This document shows, one piece after another, positions 28,401 through 34,130 of a stretch of DNA of 64,000 bases. Position numbers and translations under genes: made by a program. The stretch covers positions 1,911,001 through 1,975,000 of the forward strand of contig NZ_CP082839.1 in NCBI RefSeq assembly GCF_019930585.1, given 5' to 3'. Positions within the stretch are counted from its first letter, which is position 1, and each line of letters starts with the position of its first letter. The notes below the pieces were generated by a model, which was not told the DNA's origin, searched no databases, and worked only from the letters and a program-made list of their open reading frames with translations. This stretch comes from Sphingomonas nostoxanthinifaciens (GTDB lineage: Bacteria > Pseudomonadota > Alphaproteobacteria > Sphingomonadales > Sphingomonadaceae).

Positions 28401-29587
28401 CCTTCGCGCACGAACCAGCGTTCCAGCCGATCGGGCCGGACATGGCGGGCGATGGCGCTGGTGTAGCGCCCGGCACGCGCCAGATTGAGCGCGCGCGCAT
28501 CGAGATCGGTGGCGAAAATCTGAACCTCGGGCGGCCGATCGAGCGTCGCCATATGCTCGCGCAGCAGGATCGCGATCGAATAGGCTTCCTCGCCGGTCGC
28601 GCATCCCGGCACCCAGACACGGAACTGATCCTCGGAGCCCCTACCCTCGAACAAGAGGGGAATTTCGCGTTCGAGCAGGTCGAACTCGGCCGGATCGCGA
28701 AAGAATTGCGTGACGCCGATCAGCAGATCCTGGAACAGGTGCTGCACCTCTTCCCGATCCTGCCGCAGCGTGTCGAGATAGATATCGATCTCGCCGATCT
28801 GCAGCACCTGCATGCGGCGATGGATGCGTCGGATGAACGTGCCGCGCTTGTAGCCGTGGAAATCGTGCCCGGTCACGTTGCGCAGGATGGTCGCGACCTG
28901 GGTGACCTCGGCCTCGATATCCTCCGACAGCTGTTCCTGGCCGTCGCGTTCGGCAACGAGCTTCAGGCTGCGCGCATAGCGCGCGATCTCGGGCGCGATC
29001 CGTTCGATCGGGAGGTCCATGTCGGCCACGGACGATGGTGCCGTCGATCCTTCCGCCGTCGGATCGTCGCCCGCATCGCGCTCCACGATCGAAAGGCCAC
29101 CATAGTTCTTGGTGGCAGTGAGACCGGCGCCTCCCTCGCCATCCAAGCCCTTGAGCAGCACGATGACCGCGCGATCGTGTGCCTGTTCGGCCAGTGAGAT
29201 CATCAGGCTGTCCACGGTGCCGCGATGACTGGCTGGTTCGACGGCGGGACGCGTGCGGATGCGGCCGTGCTCGATCGCGATCATGTCGTCGGGCGCCGCG
29301 ACGTAAACATGGTCGGGCTCGATCTGCTCGTCATTCTCGGCGATGCGGATCGGCAGCGCGCACGCCTCGCGCAGCGCATCGACGACCGAAGCGACGTCGA
29401 GGCCGCGCGCCCGCCGAACCGCGATCAGATAGGCAGTCCCGCTGCCGGCCGCGATCGCGCCGAACAATTGTCGCAACGAGCCGAGCGAGGCCGCGCAGAC
29501 GCCGACCCCGACGATGGCGAACGGCAATAAGACGGCTTCGTCTCCGACCGCCACTGATGATCGTTGCTCTTCCTCTTCACTGATCAT
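25478..29587 (-). CDS. CheB/CheR/PAS/GAF/HWE hybrid sensor kinase
   Basis: A 1369-residue cytosolic sensor. Order: CheB-like domain (about 20-165), CheR methyltransferase (about 215-490, with LLIGVTQFFRDPAEFDLL, SAM loop VWVPGCATGEEAYSIA, DILSCRNLLIYLN), a PAS-like part, a coiled coil of seven-residue NEEL repeats (about 676-723), PAS, GAF (about 890-1050), PAS (ILLAGIPQLVWRANSSGRWT), then HWE kinase: phosphoacceptor His in ELQHRVRNMLGVVRS, N-box GLAIHELTTNALKYGAL, and WEEQG. In the CheB part the catalytic Ser is C31 (VGVGVCAASLGSL), the His position is Arg, and the Asp is Glu (KGLDGEGGAG), so methylesterase activity is unlikely. CheR looks intact. It heads an operon with a receiver and a Crp-type regulator. 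No good ribosome site marks the start, so the first few residues are uncertain. Confidence 0.92.
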   Translation of the reverse strand: MISEEEEQRSSVAVGDEAVLLPFAIVGVGVCAASLGSLRQLFGAIAAGSGTAYLIAVRRARGLDVASVVDALREACALPIRIAENDEQIEPDHVYVAAPDDMIAIEHGRIRTRPAVEPASHRGTVDSLMISLAEQAHDRAVIVLLKGLDGEGGAGLTATKNYGGLSIVERDAGDDPTAEGSTAPSSVADMDLPIERIAPEIARYARSLKLVAERDGQEQLSEDIEAEVTQVATILRNVTGHDFHGYKRGTFIRRIHRRMQVLQIGEIDIYLDTLRQDREEVQHLFQDLLIGVTQFFRDPAEFDLLEREIPLLFEGRGSEDQFRVWVPGCATGEEAYSIAILLREHMATLDRPPEVQIFATDLDARALNLARAGRYTSAIARHVRPDRLERWFVREGDTFCVAKELREICIFSPHNIVKDAPFSRVDILSCRNLLIYLNTELQNRVIPIFHFSLRAGGVLFLGASENVIRHQKLFGPIDRRNRVFRRLETATRIIPDFPLAPHIHDRGAADGMLVVPAHGARLAPAVGRQAEAVAERYAPAYVVVDGHGEVLHFSGRTGRYLEPTAGVATLNLTSLIHRDLRLDLRTALGRAIAEGRRVEAPRLVIRQDDRAFGVTIAIEPIGGGDATSFVVVFQDLGPVGDGSGTDDGQPATDEHAQRLGAELRITRDRLQATIEELESTNEELKTSNEEYQSINEELQSANEEMETSKEELQSVNEELQTVNGELSHRVQELGRINSDLKNLLESTQIATVFLDNDLRVRNFTPAATDIFHLREADVGRPLDHVVSRVSYPELQEDVRRVLKTLVPTERSVVDSAGDCHYVARVLPYRSIDNYIGGSVVTFTDMTAVYQAETALRESEQRLASELADLKTLQGVSVELVHEQDIPTLHLRILDAAMALMRSDAASVQRFDEGERTLRLLASSGFHPLSEQFLSVIEAGPDNTSGGVLVHNERLVAPDIETSLRIGGTHLHEYRRSGLRAMQSTPLMSRSGKVLGIISTHWREPHEPLEREFALFDVLAREAADLIERSHAKTALQDISREMKILLAGIPQLVWRANSSGRWTWVSPQWTEYTGQHDAASLGLGWLEQIDPADRDEALGSWSRAEEEGGLDVQLRIYHAAEQRYRWFHTRATPARDEQGTIVEWLGTSTDIDDIRALQARQEVLVGELQHRVRNMLGVVRSVFTRTAQTATDVEEIVDHFTGRLDSLARTQVVVTRSINGLVDLEDLIRDELLSIGASDGSKIRIEGPDVSLSSKTAEAIGLAIHELTTNALKYGALRVPGARLHIAWNTNPGEGGARRLDLVWEEQGVPTISVNPTRAGFGRELIEEALPYRLGAETRLEFRGGGVRCFISIPLGSKALGQEEIREAR

Positions 29588-29987
29588 GACATGGGCCTAG
29601 CCGGTCGACTTCCGCTTCAGAAGACGCTTCTACACGATATTGGCCGCCAGCATGGTCGGCGCGGCACGAAGGGCATTGGTCGCAGCTTCGCACGGCGCGG
29701 AAGCGTAGCGCCCATATTCCTTCAATCAAACCTCGTGGAGGTCGGCGACAGCGGCAGTGGCGCTCGCTTCGGCGGCGAGAGGGTGCGTACCAAGGTCGTA
29801 CCGCGTCGCGCCTTGATCGTCTCGCCCTGCGGCCGTGCCCGCGGCTGGTTGCGATCAATCGCACGACCTGCGTCGTCAATGCACCCTCATGTCATGGTGC
29901 GCGACGGGTAGGGCACCAATGCCGACATCGCCTTAACCCAAGTGAGCGCCTCGGCGCAGCCCGGTCGCCGGTCAGCCCGGCGACCGT
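29588..29987. other. Non-coding gap of 400 bases between kinase and dehydrogenase genes
   Basis: No convincing gene. Short open frames on both strands here are arginine-rich shadows. AGAAG-ACG-CTTCT at 29619-29631 is a small inverted repeat about 30 bases ahead of the kinase start, and GCACC/GGTGC near 29882-29903 could form a weak hairpin. I found no clear sigma-70 or EcfG promoter. The kinase promoter and the 3' end of the dehydrogenase transcript must lie in this gap or further upstream on their own sides. Confidence 0.5.
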
Positions 29988-30914
29988 TCAATAGCCTCGC
30001 GCCCGATCGACGACGTTTACGAGCGGTTCGCCGCGTTCGTGACGGCGTATCGTCTCGGCCATCACCGCGACCGATGTGCGCGGGTGCGTGATCGCGGCGC
30101 TGTGCGGCGTGATGAAGATGCGCGGGTGGCGCCAGAAAGGATGGTCGGCGGGCAGCGGCTCCTGCCGGAACACGTCGAGCGCGGCCGCGCCCAGGGAGCC
30201 GTCATCGAGCGCGCACAGCAGGTCCGCATCGACCACCGCCGAACCGCGCCCGGCATTCACCAATAGGCCACCCGACCGCATGCGCGACAGCAGGCCGTGG
30301 TCGATCAGATCGATCGTCTGCGCCGTCGCGGGCAGCAGATTGACCAGCACGTCCGCGCTGGCGACCGCATCGTCCAGCGCGTCGCGCCCGGCAAAGCCCG
30401 TGCAGCCCGGCACGGTGCGCGGCGTGCGGCTCCACGTCCGCACCACGAAGCCAAGGCTCGCCAGCATCGTCGCCACGGGTCCGCCGAGCGCGCCGGCACC
30501 AAGCACGGTCACGATCCGCTCGGCGGCCAATACCTCCGGCAATTGCGCCCAATGTCCTTCCGCCTGCTGGTCGAGATAGGCGAACAGGTTGCGATGCCAG
30601 GAGAGCACCCGCCCCGCGACCCACTCGACCATGCCCGCGCGCAGTCCCGGATCGACCATCCGCACCACCGGCACGCCATCGGGCACCTCGCCGGACGCCA
30701 GAAGCTGCTCGACACCGGCATTGGTGCTCACGATCACCTCCAGCCCCGTGCGCGAGGCGAGCAGGCCCGGCGGCGGCAGGCCGACCACGACATACGGCGT
30801 CGGCGCACCGTCGTCCGGCAAAGTCGTCACCACCTCGTGCTCGGGCAGTTCGGCGCGAAACAGGGTCGCAAACCCTTCGGGATTGGTGCGGGCGGCGATC
30901 AGGATGCGGGACAT
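29988..30914 (-). CDS. D-2-hydroxyacid dehydrogenase, GhrA-like
   Basis: NAD(P)H-dependent 2-hydroxyacid dehydrogenase, probably reducing glyoxylate/hydroxypyruvate or a related 2-oxoacid. 308 residues. The nucleotide fold is TVLGAGALGGPVATMLASLG (GxGxxG) followed by VRTWSRTPR, where the basic residues after the second strand favour NADPH. Catalytic residues: Arg in VNAGRGSAVVDADLL, Glu in DVFRQEPLPADHPFW, His in FITPHSAAITHP. Length and the WHRNLFAYLDQQAEGHW segment fit GhrA. It stands alone, transcribed away from the acetyltransferase gene. Confidence 0.9.
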   Translation of the reverse strand: MSRILIAARTNPEGFATLFRAELPEHEVVTTLPDDGAPTPYVVVGLPPPGLLASRTGLEVIVSTNAGVEQLLASGEVPDGVPVVRMVDPGLRAGMVEWVAGRVLSWHRNLFAYLDQQAEGHWAQLPEVLAAERIVTVLGAGALGGPVATMLASLGFVVRTWSRTPRTVPGCTGFAGRDALDDAVASADVLVNLLPATAQTIDLIDHGLLSRMRSGGLLVNAGRGSAVVDADLLCALDDGSLGAAALDVFRQEPLPADHPFWRHPRIFITPHSAAITHPRTSVAVMAETIRRHERGEPLVNVVDRARGY

Positions 30915-31019
30915 GGGTGCGGCTTAGGTCAATACGTCGTCGCACGAAAAGAGCGCAGTTCTGCGTCGGCGATCGGGCTATGCTCGGCCGCCCGGCTCAT
31001 CTGGAGTATCAAGCCACCC

Positions 31020-31571
31020 ATGACTGAAGGATTGGCGCTGCGCACGGCGCTGGAACGCGACCTGGACGCCCTGCGCAAATTGATCGAGCTTGCCATTTCC
31101 CGGCTGCAGGATGCGTTTCTCACGCCCGCCCAGGTGGTCGCCAGCCGACAGATCATGGGCCTCGATACCCAGCTGGTCGAGGACGGATCCTATTTCATCG
31201 TCGAGGATGCGGGCATCATCGTCGGTTGTGGCGGCTGGAGCCGCAGGGCCACGCTCTATGGCGGCGATCATAGTCGGGAGCTGCGCAATCCAGTGCTGCT
31301 CGATCCGTCGAAAGATCCGGCGCGGATCCGGGCGATGTACACGCATCCCGATCACGCGCGCAGGGGGATAGGTCGCATGTTGCTCGATCGCTGCGAACGC
31401 GCGGCCGCGGCAGAAGGATTCGCATCGGTCGAGCTGATGGCGACGATGAGCGGTCGGCCGCTCTACGTCGCATGCGGATATGAAGCAGCCGAGGACTGCC
31501 CTGTGGATGTCGCCGGCGTCATCGTGCCGATGACCCGAATGCGCAAGCGACTCGCCAACGCCGCGGCGTGA
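31020..31571 (+). CDS. GNAT family N-acetyltransferase
   Basis: A 183-residue acetyl-CoA-dependent acetyltransferase with unknown acceptor. Motif A is MYTHPDHARRGIGRMLLDRC (R-x-x-G-x-G/A acetyl-CoA loop); motif B region is VELMATMSGRPLYVACGYEA, which is the usual fold end. N-terminal LRTALERDLDALRKLIELAI is the first strand and helix. ATG 31020 gives a normal GNAT start; the longer frame upstream overlaps the dehydrogenase gene. It converges on the MocR-type gene, ten bases apart. Confidence 0.88.
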   Translation: MTEGLALRTALERDLDALRKLIELAISRLQDAFLTPAQVVASRQIMGLDTQLVEDGSYFIVEDAGIIVGCGGWSRRATLYGGDHSRELRNPVLLDPSKDPARIRAMYTHPDHARRGIGRMLLDRCERAAAAEGFASVELMATMSGRPLYVACGYEAAEDCPVDVAGVIVPMTRMRKRLANAAA

Positions 31572-31581
31572 AGCGCGGCGC

Positions 31582-32979
31582 TCAGCCGCCGATCGCATTG
31601 CCGAGGAAGCGGAAGATGCGGGCATCCTCGCACATCGCCACGTTGAACCGCAGATGATCGGCCCAGCTTTCGGACTGGCTGAACACGTTGCCGGGCGCCA
31701 GCACGATATTCTCGGCCAGCGCGGCGCGCGCCAACGCTGCCGTATCGACGCCGCCGGGCAGCCGCGCCCACAGGAAGATGCCGGCCTGCGGCTCGATCCA
31801 CGGCTCGATGCCGATCGCCCGCAGCTGCTTGATCGTCCTGGCCATGCCGCGCGCGAGATTGGCGCGGACCTTCTCCATGTGGCGCTTGTAGCTGCCGTCA
31901 GTCAGCACCGTGTGGAGCAGTTCGTTCGACAGCGGATTGCCCGACATCGACGTCGCGATGCGGAGATCGGCGAGCGCCTCGATCCAGTCGCCGCGCGCGG
32001 CGATATGACCGCACCGGATGGACGCTGAGAGCGACTTGGACAGGCTGCCGACACGGATCACGCGATCGAGCCCGTCGAATGCCGCATAGCGCGGCGAGGG
32101 CTCATGCTCGAAATCCGCGAAGATATCGTCCTCGACGATCACCAGATCGTGCGCTTCGGCGAGCTTCAGCACGCGATGCGCGGTTGCGGCCGAAAGCGTC
32201 GCACCGGTCGGATTGTGGATCGCCGAATTGGTCATGTAGAAACGCGGCCGATGCTGGATCAGCGCGGCCTCCAGCGCGGCGACGTCCGGCCCGGTCGGCG
32301 TCATCGCCACCGAGACGATCTGGGCACGATGCGCGCGCAGCAGCGACAGGAAGTTGAAGTAACCGGGATCGTCGACCAGCACCGTGTCGCCCGGCCGAAT
32401 GAGGAAGCGGCACGCCAGATCGAGCGCATGCGTACCGCTGTCGGTAAGCAATATCTGGTCCGGCCCGACCGGCACATGCTGCTCCGCCAGCCGCCGCGCG
32501 AGCAGGATGCGCAGTGCCTCCGATCCGAGCACCGGCGCGTAGGAGGTGAGCGTGGCGATGCTGCCGCTGCGCGCGGCCGTGCGCAGGCTGCGGCGGATCG
32601 CGTCCTCCGCCATCCAGCTTTCCGGTAGCCAGCCGCAGCCCGGCGTCAGCATGCCGGTGCCCGAGGCGAGCGACTGCCGCAGCATCCATAGCGGATCGAC
32701 CTCGCGCTCCACAGCCGGGCCCAGCCGGTCGAGCGCCAGTGGCGCCAGAGGGGCGGCCACATAGAAGCCCGATCCGGGCCGCGACCGGATCACGCCTTCC
32801 GCCGCGAGGCGGTCATAGGCCTCCACCACGGTCGACTTGGAGAAACCGCTGCTGCCGGCCATCGCGCGCACCGACGGCAGCCGCGCGCCCGGCGTGAGCG
32901 CGCGCCGTTCCACGCGATCGCGGATCATCTGCATCACCTGCTCGGTGCGGCCAGCCTCCGTTTCGATCATCGTCGCCAT
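31582..32979 (-). CDS. MocR/PdxR-type GntR regulator with aminotransferase-like domain
   Basis: A 465-residue transcription factor. Residues 1-75 are a GntR winged helix (MQMIRDRVERRALTPGARLP, SVRAMAGSSGFSKSTVVEAY, RLAAEGVIRSRPGSGFYV). The rest is a fold-type I aminotransferase domain that binds PLP: VDDPGYFNFLSLLRAHRA, NPTGATLSAATAHRVLKLAE, IVEDDIFADFEHE, and the PLP lysine in RVGSLSKSLSASIRCGHIA. Such regulators usually sense PLP or amino compounds and control the divergent gene. Start options are ATGs at 32991, 32979 and 32970; 32979 was taken as the best compromise. A 7-base inverted repeat at 33001-33028 lies just upstream. Confidence 0.9.
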   Translation of the reverse strand: MATMIETEAGRTEQVMQMIRDRVERRALTPGARLPSVRAMAGSSGFSKSTVVEAYDRLAAEGVIRSRPGSGFYVAAPLAPLALDRLGPAVEREVDPLWMLRQSLASGTGMLTPGCGWLPESWMAEDAIRRSLRTAARSGSIATLTSYAPVLGSEALRILLARRLAEQHVPVGPDQILLTDSGTHALDLACRFLIRPGDTVLVDDPGYFNFLSLLRAHRAQIVSVAMTPTGPDVAALEAALIQHRPRFYMTNSAIHNPTGATLSAATAHRVLKLAEAHDLVIVEDDIFADFEHEPSPRYAAFDGLDRVIRVGSLSKSLSASIRCGHIAARGDWIEALADLRIATSMSGNPLSNELLHTVLTDGSYKRHMEKVRANLARGMARTIKQLRAIGIEPWIEPQAGIFLWARLPGGVDTAALARAALAENIVLAPGNVFSQSESWADHLRFNVAMCEDARIFRFLGNAIGG

Positions 32980-33000
32980 TGTACGGTACATCCCGGCAGT

Positions 33001-33028
33001 ACAGTTCAGCGTGATCGTACCGAACTGT
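33001..33028. promoter_or_regulatory. Inverted repeat, candidate MocR operator
   Basis: ACAGTTC at 33001-33007 and GAACTGT at 33022-33028 are perfect inverted copies with a 14-base spacer, so the centres are 21 bases (two helical turns) apart. A GTACGGTAC palindrome lies immediately to the left at 32981-32989. The pair sits between the divergent mocR-type and urcA-lysE genes, where autoregulatory MocR sites are usually found. Confidence 0.5.
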
Positions 33029-33086
33029 CTCTGTCGTGACCAGCGGCCAGGATCGATCAGGACCGCCTCAATGACGGAGGTGATCC

Positions 33087-33464
33087 ATGACGCATTCCCA
33101 TCTTCGCGCAGCCGTGGCCATGCTCGCTGCATTCGCGCTGATCGCCCCCGCGTCGGCACGCGCGCGCGGCCCGGTTGCAGACGCTTCCGTCCACGCGGTC
33201 ACGCTTCGTCATCTGGACCTGCACCCGAAATCGCGTCGCGCGGCGCAGGTCACGCTGGCGCGATTGAGCGATGCGGCGCTGGAGGCGTGCGGCGCATCGT
33301 CCTTCAGCCTGCGCGAGGTGCAGGCCGATGCGAAGGCTTCGATGTGCTGGCGCGATGGCATGGCGGATGTCGTGGATCGCATCGGCGATCCGGTCCTCGC
33401 CGCGGCATTTGCCGGGCGCCATGGCCGGACGTCGCTGCAGCAGTCGGCCGGGGCGGGCTCATGA
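33087..33464 (+). CDS. UrcA family exported protein
   Basis: A 125-residue exported protein of unknown function. Residues 1-25 are a signal peptide (AAVAMLAAFALIAPASARA). The mature part shows the UrcA pattern: a VxLRHLDLHPKSRRAAQVTL segment followed by a helix and two cysteines, ALEACGASSF and KASMCWRDGM, which probably form a disulfide. UrcA proteins are typical of Sphingomonadales. A strong GGAGGTGA lies six bases before the start. The stop overlaps the LysE start as ATGA, so both are made from one transcript. Confidence 0.85.
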   Translation: MTHSHLRAAVAMLAAFALIAPASARARGPVADASVHAVTLRHLDLHPKSRRAAQVTLARLSDAALEACGASSFSLREVQADAKASMCWRDGMADVVDRIGDPVLAAAFAGRHGRTSLQQSAGAGS

Positions 33465-34066
33465 CGACGATCGCGTTCCTGGCTGCCGTATCGCCATTCG
33501 CGATTGCGATGTCGTTCACGCCCGGCCCCAATAATTTGATGCTTGCCAATTCCGGTGCGCGCTTCGGCTTCGTGCGGACATTGCCGCATCAGGTGGGGGT
33601 GCTGATCGGCTTTGCGCTGATGATGCTGTGCGTCGGGCTGGGCGTTTCCGCGCTGATCGTGGCCGAGCCGGCGCTGTACCGCGCGATGAAGATCGCGAGC
33701 ATCGTCTACATCTTCTGGCTGGCGTGGAAGATCGTGACGGTCGAGGCACGCGGCGCTGGCCCCGGCGCGGTCAAGCCTATGGGATTCCTGCAGGGGGCAG
33801 CCTTCCAGTGGGTCAACCCCAAGGCGTGGGTCATGACGCTGACGGCAGTGGCGACCTACACGACGCTGCACGACGATCTGCGCCTGCAGGTGGCGCTGCT
33901 GGCGATGGTGTTCGCCGTCGTCGGTGCGGCGAGCGGGTCGACCTGGGTGATGTTCGGCCAGATGATCCGCCGCTATCTCATCTCACCACGCCGGCGCAGC
34001 GCCTATAATTGGACGATGGCGGCATTGTTGGTGGCGTCGATCCTGCCGGTGATGTTCGAGCATTGA
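33461..34066 (+). CDS. LysE family translocator (amino-acid exporter)
   Basis: A 201-residue inner-membrane exporter with six predicted helices. The N-terminal hallmark is AIAMSFTPGPNNLMLANSGA, followed by RTLPHQVGVLIGFALMMLCV and GFLQGAAFQWVNPKAWVMTL, both characteristic of the RhtB/LysE group. Substrates of the family are amino acids such as homoserine, threonine, lysine or cysteine derivatives; which one cannot be told. Translationally coupled to UrcA (ATGA) and divergent from a PLP-sensing regulator, so export of an amino compound under MocR control is a reasonable guess. Confidence 0.92.
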   Translation: MTTIAFLAAVSPFAIAMSFTPGPNNLMLANSGARFGFVRTLPHQVGVLIGFALMMLCVGLGVSALIVAEPALYRAMKIASIVYIFWLAWKIVTVEARGAGPGAVKPMGFLQGAAFQWVNPKAWVMTLTAVATYTTLHDDLRLQVALLAMVFAVVGAASGSTWVMFGQMIRRYLISPRRRSAYNWTMAALLVASILPVMFEH

Positions 34067-34078
34067 GGCGACCGAGAC

Positions 34079-34107
34079 AAAAAAGGGAGAGGCCAAAGGC
34101 CCCTCCC
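34079..34107 (-). terminator. Rho-independent terminator of the TonB receptor gene
   Basis: On the minus strand GGGAGGGGCC-TTT-GGCCTCTCCC (one mismatch) is followed directly by TTTTTT. It lies 24 bases past the receptor stop codon. The plus-strand reading lacks a T run, although the stem may also slow transcripts leaving lysE. Confidence 0.85.
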
Positions 34108-34130
34108 ACGCGGTCGAACATAGAAAGACG

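Noticed and set aside
26573..29197. An 874-codon open frame antisense to the hybrid kinase
   Set aside because: It is a shadow of the kinase gene, without motifs or a ribosome site.
29577..29879. 100-codon open frame overlapping the kinase start
   Set aside because: It is an R-rich shadow frame without a ribosome site and overlaps the well-supported kinase start.
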